Positions 33,609 through 43,422 of a stretch of DNA of 55,057 nt are shown here, piece after piece. Source of the stretch: an uncultured Alphaproteobacteria bacterium (GTDB lineage: Bacteria; Pseudomonadota; Alphaproteobacteria; Micropepsales; Micropepsaceae); the NCBI GenBank assembly GCA_937865685.1, contig CALMGU010000030.1, forward strand, positions 1 to 55,057. The letters run 5' to 3'. The position numbers and the translations under genes were made by a program. The notes below the pieces were generated by a model. The model ran no database searches and was not told the DNA's origin. It saw only the letters and a list, made by a program, of their open reading frames with translations. Position 1 is the first letter of the stretch. Each line of letters starts with the position of its first letter.

Positions 33609-34232
33609 TCAGGAAGCGCCGCCGCCCGGCTTGGCCACCATCGCCATCCGCACCAGGTCCGACAGGCTTTTGGCCCCCATTTTGGTCATCAGATTGGCGC
33701 GATGGACTTCCACCGTGCGCGGGCTGAGCGAAAGGTCATAGGCGATGGTCTTGTTGGGGTGACCCGCCAGCAACCCGTCCAATACCTGGCGCTCCCGCGG
33801 CGACAGGCTCTCCACCCGGGCCCGGATCTGCGCCGCCTCCGTCCCCGACTGATCGGCCCTGGCATATCGGGACAAGGCCAGGCGGACGGCATTCAGCAGC
33901 ACCTCATCGTCGAATGGTTTTTCGATGAAATCCACGGCGCCTGCTTTCATCGCGGCAACCGCCAATGCCACATCGGCATGCCCGGTCATGATGATCATGG
34001 GCATGTCGACGCCCTTTTCCCTCAAACGGCGCAGCAATTCCACACCGTCCATGCCGGGCATGCGGACGTCGCTGACGATGCAGCCGGGCTGCTGCTTGTC
34101 CAGGCCGGTGAAGAAAGCAACGGCGGATTCGTGAAGCTTCACGGCAAACCCCGCCGTGCCCAAGAGGAAGGCAACGGCGCGGCGCACATGCTCGTCATCG
34201 TCGATCAGATGGATGACCGCGTCATTCGACAT
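33609..34232 (-). CDS. fixJ: FixJ-type two-component response regulator
   Basis: About 207 residues: an N-terminal receiver ([13 protein letters not shown]; phospho-Asp in [13 protein letters not shown] at about 55; [18 protein letters not shown]) and a C-terminal LuxR/FixJ-type helix-turn-helix ([36 protein letters not shown]). ATG 34232 overlaps the fixL stop by 11 bases; GTG 34238 is also possible. It would be phosphorylated by FixL at low oxygen and then activate fixK-type promoters; a FixJ-like box is present at 38626. Confidence 0.93.
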   Translation of the reverse strand: MSNDAVIHLIDDDEHVRRAVAFLLGTAGFAVKLHESAVAFFTGLDKQQPGCIVSDVRMPGMDGVELLRRLREKGVDMPMIIMTGHADVALAVAAMKAGAVDFIEKPFDDEVLLNAVRLALSRYARADQSGTEAAQIRARVESLSPRERQVLDGLLAGHPNKTIAYDLSLSPRTVEVHRANLMTKMGAKSLSDLVRMAMVAKPGGGAS

Positions 34233-36099
34233 GTTCACGTCCCGGGGCGATGGCCCGCAATGTCATATGGAAAATCGTTCCGCCGCCCGGCCGTCCTTCG
34301 GCCCAGAGCTGCCCGCCATGCGCTTCCATGATGGTGCGCGAAATGGAAAGGCCCACCCCCATGCCATGCGGCTTGCTGGTGACGAAAGGCTGAAAAAGAT
34401 CGGGCAGGATATCCGGCGCGATACCGCTGCCGGTGTCGGAAACATCGACCTGAACCATGTCGCCGGCGACCGAATGAATGGTCACCGTCAATTCCCGCAT
34501 CGCGCTTTCCAGCATCGCCTCGATGGCGTTGCGCATCAGGTTGAGGACCACTTGCTGCACTTGCACCTTGTCGGCAAGGACCGGCGGCACATCATCCGCG
34601 GCGTGCAAGGTGAATTGAACCGCGGCTTCGCGCGCGCCCACCAGCGCCAGGGCGCTCGCCTCCTCCACCAGGGCCCTGATATCCTCGACCTGACGGTCGC
34701 TTTCGCCACGTGTGACGAACTCCCGCAAGCGCCGGATGATCTGGCCCGCGCGCAACGCCTGTTCGGCGGCGCTTTCGATCGCGCCCCGTGCCATGGGCAG
34801 GTCGGCGGGCTTGCCCCCGTCGATCAGCCGGCGCGCGCCGTTCAGATAGCTCGCGACCGCAGTAAGCGGCTGGTTCAGTTCATGCGCCAGGGTAGAGGCC
34901 ATCTCGCCCAGGGCGGTGAAACGCGCCATATGAACCAGCTCGGCCTGAAGCTCGCGCAATTTCTGCTGGGTCTGTTCACGCTCCGTCAGGTCCCGCACAA
35001 AGCCGGTGAAGAAGCGCTTTTCTCCCAGCCGCACCTCGCCGATCGCCAGTTCCATGGGAAAGGTTGTGCCGTCACGGCGCTGGCCCACCACCAGGCGGCC
35101 TATGCCGATGATGCGTTGCTCTCCGGTCGCCAGATAGCGCGCGATATAGGCATCGTGCCGGCTGCGATCCGGCTCGGGCATCAGAATGCTGACATTGCGG
35201 CCTGTCGCTTCGGCCGCCGAATAGCCGAAGGTTTTTTCCGCCGCCGTGCTGAAGGATTGAATCAGGCCCTTTGTATCGATCACGATCATGGCATCGGGCA
35301 CCGTGTCCAGCACCGATTTGAGATGGGCTTCCCGTTCCAGCAGCGCCAGCTGCGCCGCCCGCGCCGCGCTGACATCGCGAGCGACCTTGGACGCGCCCAC
35401 GATGCGGCCCTCTTCATCGGCGAGCGGCGAAACGGTTACGGATACGTCGATGATCCGCCCGTCCTTGCGCTGCCGCTTGGTCTCGAAATGCTCGACCCGC
35501 TCGCCGCGCCCGATGCGGGCCAGGATCTCCCGCTCCTCGCTCTCCTTGCCGGCAGGCAGGATGCGCATGATCGACTTCTCAATCATCTCGCCGGCTGGAT
35601 AGCCGAAAATCGCTTCGGCGCCCCGGTTCCAGTCGGTCACTATGCCATCCAGGGTCATGGCGACGATGGCGTCGTCGGAACTTGCAATGATGGCGGCCAG
35701 CCGGCTTTGCGACCGGCTTTCGTCCCGGCGCTTGCCGATATCGAGCACCACGCCATGAGCCGATCCGTCGGAAAGCTGGCCGCCCCGGAGGCGAAGCCAG
35801 CGGCCATCGCGGCGGCGAAAATCAATGTCCAGATCGCCGTTCATGGAACCGGGCCGGAACATATCGCCCAGCGCCGGCCGATCCGCGGCATGGATGCTGT
35901 CCAGGACGTGATTTATGCCCGCTTCGGCGAGATCGATGCCCAGCAATTCCCGGCCGCGCGCATCGAAGCGAAAACGGCCGTCGGCATAATGCCAGACGCC
36001 CAGCTGCGCCGCCTCGGCCGCTTGAGAAAGCTCAACAAACTCCGCTGTTTCGGTCGCGTCCATGGCCTTGCCCCCGCTTACTATATCAAGCTGACCCAT
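34222..36099 (-). CDS. fixL: FixL-type oxygen-sensing histidine kinase (three PAS domains, heme PAS)
   Basis: A 625-residue soluble sensor kinase. PAS 1 covers about 22-125, PAS 2 about 132-245, PAS 3 about 255-375. PAS 3 closely follows the FixL heme domain: [16 protein letters not shown] with the heme ligand His315, and [20 protein letters not shown] with Arg335, the distance of 20 matching His200/Arg220 of Bradyrhizobium FixL. The kinase core has H-box His406 in [11 protein letters not shown], an N box ([11 protein letters not shown]), and G boxes DTGSGI and [10 protein letters not shown]. No membrane segments are seen, as in the soluble B. japonicum form. Oxygen on heme should switch the kinase off. 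Confidence 0.95.
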   Translation of the reverse strand: MGQLDIVSGGKAMDATETAEFVELSQAAEAAQLGVWHYADGRFRFDARGRELLGIDLAEAGINHVLDSIHAADRPALGDMFRPGSMNGDLDIDFRRRDGRWLRLRGGQLSDGSAHGVVLDIGKRRDESRSQSRLAAIIASSDDAIVAMTLDGIVTDWNRGAEAIFGYPAGEMIEKSIMRILPAGKESEEREILARIGRGERVEHFETKRQRKDGRIIDVSVTVSPLADEEGRIVGASKVARDVSAARAAQLALLEREAHLKSVLDTVPDAMIVIDTKGLIQSFSTAAEKTFGYSAAEATGRNVSILMPEPDRSRHDAYIARYLATGEQRIIGIGRLVVGQRRDGTTFPMELAIGEVRLGEKRFFTGFVRDLTEREQTQQKLRELQAELVHMARFTALGEMASTLAHELNQPLTAVASYLNGARRLIDGGKPADLPMARGAIESAAEQALRAGQIIRRLREFVTRGESDRQVEDIRALVEEASALALVGAREAAVQFTLHAADDVPPVLADKVQVQQVVLNLMRNAIEAMLESAMRELTVTIHSVAGDMVQVDVSDTGSGIAPDILPDLFQPFVTSKPHGMGVGLSISRTIMEAHGGQLWAEGRPGGGTIFHMTLRAIAPGREHVE

Positions 36100-36110
36100 C
36101 GCGCCAAGAG

Positions 36111-36124
36111 TTGATCCGGCGCAA
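36111..36124 (+). promoter_or_regulatory. FixK/FNR-type box between fixL and the alcohol dehydrogenase
   Basis: TTGATCCGGCGCAA, identical over all 14 bases to the box at 32651. Its centre is 64.5 bases before the alcohol dehydrogenase ATG, the same spacing as at the stress gene, so that gene is the likely target. It is only 12 bases from the fixL start. Confidence 0.6.
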
Positions 36125-36181
36125 GCACCCTCAATGCGATATGTCTTAGCGTCGCGGCGTCCTCAAAGAGGCAATGGCGCC

Positions 36182-37228
36182 ATGAAAGCTTTGGTCTATC
36201 GCGGTCCCGGCCAAAAGAGTGTGGAGGAGCGCGCCAAGCCCGTCATCATCGCGCCCGACGACGCCATTGTGAAGCTCACCCGCACCACCATCTGCGGCAC
36301 CGATCTGCACATCCTTAAGGGCGATGTGCCCAGCTGTACGCCGGGCCGCATTCTGGGCCATGAAGGCGTCGGTGTGATCGAAAGCGTGGGCCCGGCGATA
36401 TCGCGCTTCAAGCCCGGCGACCATGTCCTGATCTCCTGCATCACCGCCTGCGGGAAATGCGACTATTGCCGCCGCGGCATGTATTCGCATTGCGAAACCG
36501 GCGGCTGGATCCTGGGCAACAGCATCGACGGCACGCAGGCGGACTATGTTCGCATTCCACATGCCGACACCAGTCTTTACCGCATTCCCGACGGCGTAGA
36601 TGAAGACGCCCTGGTGATGATGAGCGACGTCCTGCCGACAGCCTTCGAATGCGGCGTTCTGAACGGAAAAATCGAGGATCCGGGTGTGAATGTGGTCATC
36701 GTGGGCGCAGGGCCCATCGGCCTCGCCACGCTCCTGACCGCGCAATTCTTTTCACCCGGCAAGATCATCGTGATCGATCGCGACGCCAATCGCCTGGGAG
36801 TCGCAAAACGCCTTGGCGCCAGCGACATCGTCGATGCCGGAAAGGACGGCGTCGTCGAGAAAGTGCGGGCACTGACCGATGGGCTGGGAGCGGATGCGGT
36901 GATCGAGGCGGTGGGAACGCCGGAAGCCTTCGAGCTCTGCCAGGATTTGGTGGCGCCGGGCGGCCGCATCGCCAATATCGGCGTGCATGGGCGCAAAGTC
37001 GATTTGCATCTGGAAAAACTCTGGTCCCACAACGTCACGATCACCACTCGGCTGGTGGATACGGTGACCACGCATGTCCTGTTGAAAGCGGTCGAGACGG
37101 AAAAGCTCGATCCCGCCAAGCTGATCAGCCATCGCTTCGGCTTCGACAGGATTCTGGAGGCCTATGATACATTTGCCCGCGCGGCGCAGACCCAGGCGCT
37201 GAAAGTGGTCATCGCCATGCCGGATTGA
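36182..37228 (+). CDS. Zinc-dependent alcohol dehydrogenase
   Basis: A 348-residue medium-chain dehydrogenase. Catalytic zinc region TICGTDLHILKGD and GHEGVGVIESVG; structural zinc Cys set CGKCDYCRRGMYSHC; nucleotide site VIVGAGPIGLA with an acidic residue after the second strand (VIDRD), pointing to NAD. GGWILGNSIDGTQADYVR is usual for the FDH/threonine-DH-like branch. ATG 36182 follows AAAGAGG. Expression from the FixK-type box at 36111 would fit NAD recycling under low oxygen. Confidence 0.92.
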   Translation: MKALVYRGPGQKSVEERAKPVIIAPDDAIVKLTRTTICGTDLHILKGDVPSCTPGRILGHEGVGVIESVGPAISRFKPGDHVLISCITACGKCDYCRRGMYSHCETGGWILGNSIDGTQADYVRIPHADTSLYRIPDGVDEDALVMMSDVLPTAFECGVLNGKIEDPGVNVVIVGAGPIGLATLLTAQFFSPGKIIVIDRDANRLGVAKRLGASDIVDAGKDGVVEKVRALTDGLGADAVIEAVGTPEAFELCQDLVAPGGRIANIGVHGRKVDLHLEKLWSHNVTITTRLVDTVTTHVLLKAVETEKLDPAKLISHRFGFDRILEAYDTFARAAQTQALKVVIAMPD

Positions 37229-37353
37229 GCGAAGCGGAAGCCTGACTTGCCTTTCCCGCGAAATTCCGGGCAGGTTTCCCGCCGGAGCAGCGAGATGATT
37301 TTGGCCCCGCGAGCAGACTATCCCATGCTTCACGCCTTGGCGGCGCCGCCGCC

Positions 37354-38610
37354 ATGACGGACATCGCCATGCTGCAGCGGGCGGGGCTGGCTGTGGCCAT
37401 CGGTCTTCTCATCGGCATAGAGCGCGGCTGGCAGGAGCGCGAAGCACAGGACGGCGCGCGCGTTGCCGGCATCCGCACCTTCACCCTGATCAGTTTCCTG
37501 GGTGCGATTTGCGCACTGATCGCGGGCACGGACCGGCCGATCCTCATGGGCCTGGCCTTTGTGGGCTTCGCCTTTCCCTTCGGCTTGTTCGAATACCGGC
37601 GCGCGCGGGAGAATCGCAGTTTTTCGGTCACCGGCTTCGTGACCGGTCTTCTGGTATTCGCATTGGGCGCTTATGCGATTTTGGGCAGCATGACGGTGGC
37701 GGCGGCGGGCGGGGTAGTCACCACCGCCATTCTGGCGGGACGCCGTGTTCTGCATGCCTTTTTGCAGCGCTTGAAATGGAAGGAATTGCGCGCCGCCATC
37801 GTGCTCCTGGTGATGACGGCGGTGCTGCTTCCCCTATTGCCGGACCGGACCGTCGATCCTTGCGGAGCGCTTAATCCTCATGCCATCTGGCTGATGACGG
37901 TGCTGATCGGCATTGTCTCTTATGCGGGCTATATCGCCATCCGGCTGGCCGGCGAGCGGCGCGGGCTGCTGTATGCGGGGCTGATGGGCGGATTGGTGAC
38001 CTCCACCACGGTCACCTGGACCTTCGCGCGTTTCGCCGCTCGCGAACGCACGGCTGGGCCGGCCGTCCTCACCGCCATTCTGGGCGCCTGGATCGTGTCG
38101 CTCCTGCGCATGGCCGCGATCGCACTCTCCATCGCGCCGACGCTCGCGCCATTCCTGCTGGCTCCGGTCATGGCGGCGGCCGTCATTCTGCTCCTTCCCG
38201 CCATTGCCGGCTATCTGCGGCCGGCAGGTCGCACCCAGTCGCCCGATCTTCTTCTCCGCGATCCGTTCGAACTTTCGCTGATGGCGAAATTCCTGGTGCT
38301 TCTGTCGGCGATCATGCTGCTTTCGAAATTGGCGATGAATTTCGCCGGTCCGGCAGGTCTCATCCCCCTGGGCGGGCTATCCGGCCTTCTGGACGTGGAC
38401 CCGATCACGCTCTCCATGGCGGGGATGGTACCGGCCAGCCTGTCCGCATCCGTCGCCGCTGAGACGATCCTGGTCGCCGCTTTCACCAATGGCATCGCCA
38501 AAGTAGCCCTGGGCGCCATATTCGGGGGCGTCCGGCTGGGATCTGCGCTGTTGGCCGCCCTGCTTTTGTCGGCAGCCTGCGGAGCTTTCGTCTATCTGCA
38601 GATGATCTGA
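37354..38610 (+). CDS. MgtC/SapB- and DUF4010-type inner-membrane protein
   Basis: A 418-residue polytopic membrane protein. The N-terminal part is MgtC-like (LLIGIERGWQEREAQDG, RTFTLISFLGA); the longer C-terminal part is the DUF4010 type (SYAGYIAIRLAGERRGLLYA, GGLVTSTTVTWTFARFA). I count about 11-13 hydrophobic segments. Function is unknown for this form; MgtC proteins have been tied to magnesium stress. No regulatory site is seen in the 125 bases upstream. Confidence 0.85.
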   Translation: MTDIAMLQRAGLAVAIGLLIGIERGWQEREAQDGARVAGIRTFTLISFLGAICALIAGTDRPILMGLAFVGFAFPFGLFEYRRARENRSFSVTGFVTGLLVFALGAYAILGSMTVAAAGGVVTTAILAGRRVLHAFLQRLKWKELRAAIVLLVMTAVLLPLLPDRTVDPCGALNPHAIWLMTVLIGIVSYAGYIAIRLAGERRGLLYAGLMGGLVTSTTVTWTFARFAARERTAGPAVLTAILGAWIVSLLRMAAIALSIAPTLAPFLLAPVMAAAVILLLPAIAGYLRPAGRTQSPDLLLRDPFELSLMAKFLVLLSAIMLLSKLAMNFAGPAGLIPLGGLSGLLDVDPITLSMAGMVPASLSASVAAETILVAAFTNGIAKVALGAIFGGVRLGSALLAALLLSAACGAFVYLQMI

Positions 38611-38625
38611 CGGCCCCTGGCAGGC

Positions 38626-38647
38626 CTACGTAGAATCCCTAGGGGGA
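38626..38647 (+). promoter_or_regulatory. FixJ-like box upstream of the fixK-like gene
   Basis: CTACGTAG (38626-38633) agrees at 7 of 8 positions with the reported FixJ target GTAMGTAG. It is followed by TCCCTAGGGGGA (38636-38647). The box ends 92 bases before the fixK-like ATG, which leaves room for a promoter at the distance at which FixJ acts on fixK promoters. Confidence 0.5.
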
Positions 38648-38725
38648 ACACCTGGGGACCAAACCGAATGTCGCCGGTCATGGCACGCGCCTAAAAAGTG
38701 CAGGACACTTCAGTGCGAGGCGACC

Positions 38726-39400
38726 ATGGTCCCCCACCTTTCCGCAGCCCCTCTTGCCCAACACGCCACCCAGGCCAGGGCATTTTTGGAGCAGGATGCT
38801 GGCAGCCAGCCCGCCATGGGAAGCGTGCAGCATTTCGCCCAGGACCGCGAAATCTTCGCCCAGGGTGATGATGCGGATTATTTCTTCAAGCTGGTGTCGG
38901 GTGTGGTCCGCACCTGCAAATTCCTGGCGGACGGACGCCGCCAGATCGATGCGTTCTATGTCGCCGGCGACGTATTCGGATTCGAGCCCGGCGATGAACA
39001 TCGCTTGTCGGCCGAAGCCGTGACCGATTGCACAGTGGTCGCCTACCGCAAGGCCAAAATCGATCCCTTCGCCGCTACCGACCGCCACCTGTCGCGGGAT
39101 TTGCTGGAATTCGCCATGCGGGGCATGACTCAGGCGCAGAATCATTCCCTATTGCTGGGCCGGCGCAGCGCCATGGAAAAAGTGGCCGGCTTCCTGCTGG
39201 ACTGGGTGCAGAGAAGCACTGACCACCGGCAGATCAGCCTGGCCATGACCCGCCAGGATATCGCCGATTATCTTGGCCTCACCATCGAAACGGTTTCGCG
39301 GACCCTGTCCCAGCTGGAGCGCGATCGCGTCATCGCCCTGCCCAGCGCGCGGCAGATCAAGCTTCACAATCTCGACCAGCTGGAAGAATTGGCCGCCTGA
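38726..39400 (+). CDS. fixK: Crp/Fnr-family regulator, FixK-like
   Basis: A 224-residue regulator with a cyclic-nucleotide-type beta-roll (FAQDREIFAQGDDADYFFKL, YVAGDVFGFEPGDE) and a C-terminal helix-turn-helix (MTRQDIADYLGLTIETVSRT). The recognition helix has the E..SR pattern of FNR/FixK proteins that read TTGAT-type half-sites. The N-terminal Cys cluster of an oxygen-sensing FNR is absent, so oxygen control should come from FixL-FixJ through transcription. Four matching boxes lie in the neighbourhood. hemA is 63 bases downstream on the same strand. Confidence 0.87.
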   Translation: MVPHLSAAPLAQHATQARAFLEQDAGSQPAMGSVQHFAQDREIFAQGDDADYFFKLVSGVVRTCKFLADGRRQIDAFYVAGDVFGFEPGDEHRLSAEAVTDCTVVAYRKAKIDPFAATDRHLSRDLLEFAMRGMTQAQNHSLLLGRRSAMEKVAGFLLDWVQRSTDHRQISLAMTRQDIADYLGLTIETVSRTLSQLERDRVIALPSARQIKLHNLDQLEELAA

Positions 39401-39463
39401 CGCCGGCGGACTTCGCACGGCTTCGGCCATGCGCTCCGCAAGCTCCACGGAGAGGAAAGAGTC

Positions 39464-40696
39464 ATGTCGTTTTCGCACGCCGATCATTTCAAGGACGCTC
39501 TTGCGGCGATCAAGCGTGAAGGCCGGTACCGTGTGTTTGCGGACATCATGCGGGCGCGGGGGGATTATCCGAAAGCGGATTTCTACACGGATGCGGAAGG
39601 CTCCAATGGGGGGGGACGTCCGATCACGGTGTGGTGCTCGAACGACTATCTGAACATGGGCCAGCATCCCAAGGTGCTGGCGGCGATGCACGAGGCCCTG
39701 GACACGGTGGGGGCCGGCTCCGGAGGCACCCGCAATATCTCCGGCACCAGCCACTATCATGTCGAGCTGGAGCGGGAACTGGCCGATCTGCACGGCAAGG
39801 AAGCGGCCCTACTCTTCACCTCGGGCTTTGTCTCCAACGATGCCACCCTGGCGACCCTGGCCAAGATCCTGCCGGGCCTGATCATCTTCTCCGACGAGTT
39901 CAACCATGCCTCGATGATCGAAGGCATCCGCCATGGCGGGACGGTCAAATACGTGTTCCGCCATAACGACATGGGGCATCTGGAAGAACTGCTGAAGGCG
40001 GCCAACCCGGCATCCCCCAAGCTGATCGCGTTCGAGGGGGTTTACTCGATGGACGGCGACTTTGCCCCCACCGAGGCGATCTGCGATTTGGCCGACAAAT
40101 ATGGCGCGCTCACCTATATCGACGAAGTGCATGGGGTTGGCCTTTACGGGACACGGGGCGCCGGGGTTGCGGGCCGGGACGGCACCATGGGCCGGATCGA
40201 CATTGTCGAGGGCACCCTGGCCAAGGCCTTTGGGGTGATGGGAGGCTATATCGCCACCTCCGCCGAGATCGTGGACTGCATCCGCTCTTTTGCCCCGGGC
40301 TTCATTTTCACCACCTCGCTGGCGCCGGCGATTGCCGCGGGCACCCTGGCCTCGATCCGGCACCTGAAAGAGAGCGAACTGGAGCGCGAAAGGCTGCATG
40401 ACCGGGCGGCGCGGCTGAAGCAGCGGCTGATGGATGCGGGCCTGCCGGTGATGGATAGCCCCAGCCATATCGTGCCGGTGTTCGTGGGCGATGCCGCCTT
40501 GTGCAAATCGGTGACCGATGTGCTGCTCAAGGAGCATGGCATCTATGTCCAGCCCATCAACTATCCCACCGTCCCGCGCGGCACAGAGCGCCTGCGCCTC
40601 ACACCGTCCCCCGCTCATTCCGATCAGATGATCGAAGAGTTGATCGCGGCTCTTAATGCGGTCTGGGACGCGCACAAGCTGTCGCGTGCCGCCTAA
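39464..40696 (+). CDS. hemA: 5-aminolevulinate synthase
   Basis: Condenses glycine with succinyl-CoA to 5-aminolevulinate, the first step of heme synthesis by the C4 route typical of alphaproteobacteria. 410 residues. [62 protein letters not shown] and the PLP Lys in [13 protein letters not shown] are all conserved. It has a good GGAGAGGAAAG region before ATG 39464. Position right after the fixK-like gene makes sense because heme is needed for FixL and terminal oxidases. I see no FixK box directly before hemA. Confidence 0.97.
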   Translation: MSFSHADHFKDALAAIKREGRYRVFADIMRARGDYPKADFYTDAEGSNGGGRPITVWCSNDYLNMGQHPKVLAAMHEALDTVGAGSGGTRNISGTSHYHVELERELADLHGKEAALLFTSGFVSNDATLATLAKILPGLIIFSDEFNHASMIEGIRHGGTVKYVFRHNDMGHLEELLKAANPASPKLIAFEGVYSMDGDFAPTEAICDLADKYGALTYIDEVHGVGLYGTRGAGVAGRDGTMGRIDIVEGTLAKAFGVMGGYIATSAEIVDCIRSFAPGFIFTTSLAPAIAAGTLASIRHLKESELERERLHDRAARLKQRLMDAGLPVMDSPSHIVPVFVGDAALCKSVTDVLLKEHGIYVQPINYPTVPRGTERLRLTPSPAHSDQMIEELIAALNAVWDAHKLSRAA

Positions 40697-40871
40697 TAAA
40701 GGCGAAATATTTTTGGAATTCGTGGCGCAAGGCAACGTCGTCAAGGCGACGGCGATTCATGCCGCGACCGGCGTTGAAGCTTCCATCGTCGGTCCCGCCA
40801 ATGTCGGACGCGATGCGCTGGGACAGGCCGCGGTCCGCAAGCTCAAATATGTGATGGAAAAGAAAAGTTAA
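40686..40871 (+). CDS. Small conserved protein (DUF6898-like)
   Basis: A 61-residue protein overlapping the end of hemA by 11 bases. The core [20 protein letters not shown] and SIVGPA, then a C-terminal helix ([13 protein letters not shown]), agree with a small conserved alphaproteobacterial family (DUF6898, from memory) of unknown role. The likely start is GTG 40686; no strong ribosome site is seen, so coupling to hemA is probable. Confidence 0.62.
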   Translation: MPPNKGEIFLEFVAQGNVVKATAIHAATGVEASIVGPANVGRDALGQAAVRKLKYVMEKKS

Positions 40872-40926
40872 TCGCGCAATTTATTTTCGTCGCACGTCCG
40901 GACGGAAAACCGTTTCGCCTTCCTCG

Positions 40927-41367
40927 CTATTGCTCGGAACGCTTCACACTTTTCCTGGCCGTTGCTCCGCCCGATTTACCCAGGCCGCTCTGCTTGGCGA
41001 ATTCGCTGCGCCGGGCGGCGTAATTGGGCGCCGTCATGGGATAGTCGGCGGGCAGATTCCATTTGGCGCGATAGGCTTCCGGCGTCAGCCCATATTGCGC
41101 GCGCAGATAACGCTTCAGCATTTTCAGCTTCCGGCCGTCTTCCAGGCAGACGATATAGTCGGGCGTCACGGATTTCTTCACCGGCACCGCGGGCGGGCGG
41201 GCCAGCACCACGCCTTCGGCGCCTTGGAAGCCGCCAAGGGTGGCATGGACGCTCTTGATCACATTGGGCAGGTCTTCGGCGGCGACCGGATTCTTGCTCA
41301 CATAGGCGGAGACGATTTCCGTCACCAGCTTGAGGATTTCCTCGTCGTTGCGTTGATCGTCGCGCAT
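40927..41367 (-). CDS. mucR: Ros/MucR-family transcriptional regulator, zinc ligands mostly lost
   Basis: A 146-residue MucR-like protein: N-terminal oligomerisation part (EEILKLVTEIVSAYVSKNPV), then the Ros-type DNA-binding domain YIVCLEDGRKLKMLKRYLRA followed by QYGLTPEAYRAKWNLP and YPMTAPNYAARRSEFAKQSG. In Ros the zinc is held by two Cys and two His. Here only one Cys remains, the second is Asp, and Tyr and Gln stand at the His sites. Zinc-free Ros homologues are known in Mesorhizobium, so it is probably functional. It is divergent from glyA, with an A/T-rich gap suited to self-control. Confidence 0.9.
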   Translation of the reverse strand: MRDDQRNDEEILKLVTEIVSAYVSKNPVAAEDLPNVIKSVHATLGGFQGAEGVVLARPPAVPVKKSVTPDYIVCLEDGRKLKMLKRYLRAQYGLTPEAYRAKWNLPADYPMTAPNYAARRSEFAKQSGLGKSGGATARKSVKRSEQ

Positions 41368-41410
41368 GAATTGCCTTGTGCCAGGGCGCGATTATTGATC
41401 CCGCGCCATC

Positions 41411-41453
41411 TATACTTGTACTCTAAAATATAGAATCCGGTTTTACTATAGGG
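41411..41453. promoter_or_regulatory. A/T-rich patch with TpA steps between mucR and glyA
   Basis: In an otherwise GC-rich region this 43-base stretch holds TATACTTGTA, AAAATATAG and TTTTACTATAG. MucR/Ros proteins bind A/T-rich sites with TpA steps and repress their own gene, so this is a reasonable self-control site. It also covers the likely mucR promoter. Confidence 0.4.
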
Positions 41454-41620
41454 ACTTCGGGGATTGGTAAAAGCCGCGGAAATCCTGGTTTTTGCCCCCG
41501 ATTCGGGCCCCCTAGGGGACGGCCAAAAGCCGCGCTAGATTTGGTGCCCGGGGCAGGGTAAATCCGCGACCCGTGCCGGCCCCGTCAAGATCGGGCCGGC
41601 TTCTCAACAAGGTGGTGGCG

Positions 41621-42922
41621 ATGTCGGCGATGGCCAATTCCATTTCGGAAAATTCCGGATTTTTCACCCGTGGTCTGGCCGAAGCGGACCCGGAAATCGC
41701 GGCATCCATCGCCGACGAGCTGGGCCGCCAGCGCGAGAAGATCGAGCTGATCGCTTCGGAGAATATCGTTTCCAAGGCGGTGCTGGAGGCCCAGGGCTCC
41801 GTTCTCACCAACAAATACGCCGAAGGCTATCCCGGCAAACGCTATTATGGCGGCTGCGAATATGTCGATGTGATCGAGACCCTGGCGATCGAACGGGCCA
41901 AGAAGCTGTTCAACTGCCAGTTCGCCAATGTGCAGCCCAATTCCGGCAGCCAGATGAACCAGGCGGTGTTCCTGGCGCTGCTCAATCCGGGCGACACCTT
42001 CATGGGCCTCGACCTGGCGGCGGGCGGGCATCTCACCCATGGCTCGCCCGTCAATATGAGCGGCAAATGGTTCAAGGTGGTGCCCTATGGCGTGCGGCGC
42101 GACGATCATCTCTTGGACATGGACGAGATCGCGGCCAGTGCCCGCGCCAACAAGCCCAAATTGATCATCGCGGGCGGCACCGCCTATTCGCGCGTGTGGG
42201 ACTTTAAGCGCTTCCGCGAAATCGCGGATGAAGTGGGCGCCTATCTGATGGTCGACATGGCCCATTTCGCCGGCCTGGTGGCGGGCGGGGCGCATCCCTC
42301 GCCATTGCCGCATGCCCATGTGGTGACCTCGACCACCCACAAGTCCCTGCGCGGTCCGCGCGGCGGGTTGATCCTGAGCAACGACGAAGCCATCGCCAAG
42401 AAGATCAATTCGGCGATTTTCCCCGGCCTTCAGGGTGGTCCCTTGATGCATGTCATCGCCGCCAAGGCCGTGGCGTTCCAGGAAGCGCTGCAGCCCGGCT
42501 TCAAAATTTATGCGAAGAATGTGGTGGAAAACGCCCGCGCTTTGGCCGAGACTTTGAAATCGCTGGGCCTCGACATCGTCTCCGGCGGCACCGACAATCA
42601 CCTGATGCTGGTGGATTTGCGGCCCAAAAAAGCGAATGGCAAGTTCACCGAAAAGGCGCTCGACCGGGCCTTCATCACCTGCAACAAGAACGCCATCCCC
42701 TTTGATCCGGAAAAGCCTTTCGTCACGTCGGGCATCCGGCTGGGCACGCCCGCCGGCACCACCCGCGGTTTCGGCCCGCAGGAATTCCGCGAGATCGGCA
42801 AGCTGATCGTGGAAGTGGTGGACGGTCTCGCCAACAAGAACCATGAAGAAGGCGACGCCGCGGTGGAAGCCAGTGTGCGGACGCGCGTCGGCGAACTTTG
42901 CCGCCGTTTCCCGATTTATTGA
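41621..42922 (+). CDS. glyA: Serine hydroxymethyltransferase
   Basis: Interconverts serine and glycine and loads one-carbon units on tetrahydrofolate. 433 residues. [49 protein letters not shown] and the PLP Lys in [15 protein letters not shown] are conserved. ATG 41621 follows AAGGTGGTGGCG; the open frame begins further upstream without family sequence. It heads the run to nrdR, ribH, nusB and thiL. Confidence 0.97.
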   Translation: MSAMANSISENSGFFTRGLAEADPEIAASIADELGRQREKIELIASENIVSKAVLEAQGSVLTNKYAEGYPGKRYYGGCEYVDVIETLAIERAKKLFNCQFANVQPNSGSQMNQAVFLALLNPGDTFMGLDLAAGGHLTHGSPVNMSGKWFKVVPYGVRRDDHLLDMDEIAASARANKPKLIIAGGTAYSRVWDFKRFREIADEVGAYLMVDMAHFAGLVAGGAHPSPLPHAHVVTSTTHKSLRGPRGGLILSNDEAIAKKINSAIFPGLQGGPLMHVIAAKAVAFQEALQPGFKIYAKNVVENARALAETLKSLGLDIVSGGTDNHLMLVDLRPKKANGKFTEKALDRAFITCNKNAIPFDPEKPFVTSGIRLGTPAGTTRGFGPQEFREIGKLIVEVVDGLANKNHEEGDAAVEASVRTRVGELCRRFPIY

Positions 42923-42932
42923 GAGGCCCCAG

Positions 42933-43394
42933 ATGCGTTGCCCTTTCTGCGGACATGACGACAGCCAGGTGAAGGACAGCCGTCCTTCGGAAGACAATTC
43001 CGCCATCCGGCGCCGGCGCCATTGCCCGGAATGCGGCGGACGCTTCACCACCTTCGAACGCGTGCAGCTGCGCGAGCTGATCGTGGTCAAGAAAAATGGC
43101 CGGCGCGAAAGTTTCGATCGCGACAAGCTGGAGCGCTCGATCAATCATGCGCTGCGCAAGCGTCCGGTCGAGCGCGAACGGGTGGACCGCATGATCACCG
43201 GCATCGTCCGCCGGCTGGAATCGATGGGCGAGAACGAAATTCCCGCCACCATGATCGGCGAGCTGGTGATGCAGGCGTTGGCCAGCCTGGACAAGGTCGC
43301 CTATGTGCGTTTCGCTTCAGTCTACCGCAATTTCCGCGAGACGCGGGATTTCGAGACCCTGATCGGCGAGTTGGAAGGCGACGATACAAAGTAA
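42933..43394 (+). CDS. nrdR: Transcriptional repressor NrdR
   Basis: A 153-residue ATP/dATP-sensing repressor of ribonucleotide reductase genes. N-terminal zinc ribbon [17 protein letters not shown] with the second Cys pair in [13 protein letters not shown], then the ATP-cone domain ([19 protein letters not shown]). It starts 10 bases after glyA. Full length for the family. Confidence 0.97.
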   Translation: MRCPFCGHDDSQVKDSRPSEDNSAIRRRRHCPECGGRFTTFERVQLRELIVVKKNGRRESFDRDKLERSINHALRKRPVERERVDRMITGIVRRLESMGENEIPATMIGELVMQALASLDKVAYVRFASVYRNFRETRDFETLIGELEGDDTK

Positions 43395-43422
43395 TGTCTC
43401 TGTCCGAAAACCGGAGGGGGCA

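Noticed and set aside
34156..36114. A 652-codon plus-strand frame across fixL
   Set aside because: Shadow of fixL. The minus strand shows PAS, heme-ligand and kinase motifs in order, the plus strand none.
41395..41408. TTGATCCCGCGCCA as a fifth FixK box between mucR and glyA
   Set aside because: The right half reads GCCA instead of GCAA and no low-oxygen role is expected for either neighbour. One base off in a GC-rich gap is weak evidence.
41509..41518. CCCCTAGGGG palindrome before glyA as an operator
   Set aside because: A simple C-run/G-run palindrome with a CTAG centre. A similar CCCTAGGG is part of the fixK upstream region, but there is no positional or spacing logic linking the two.
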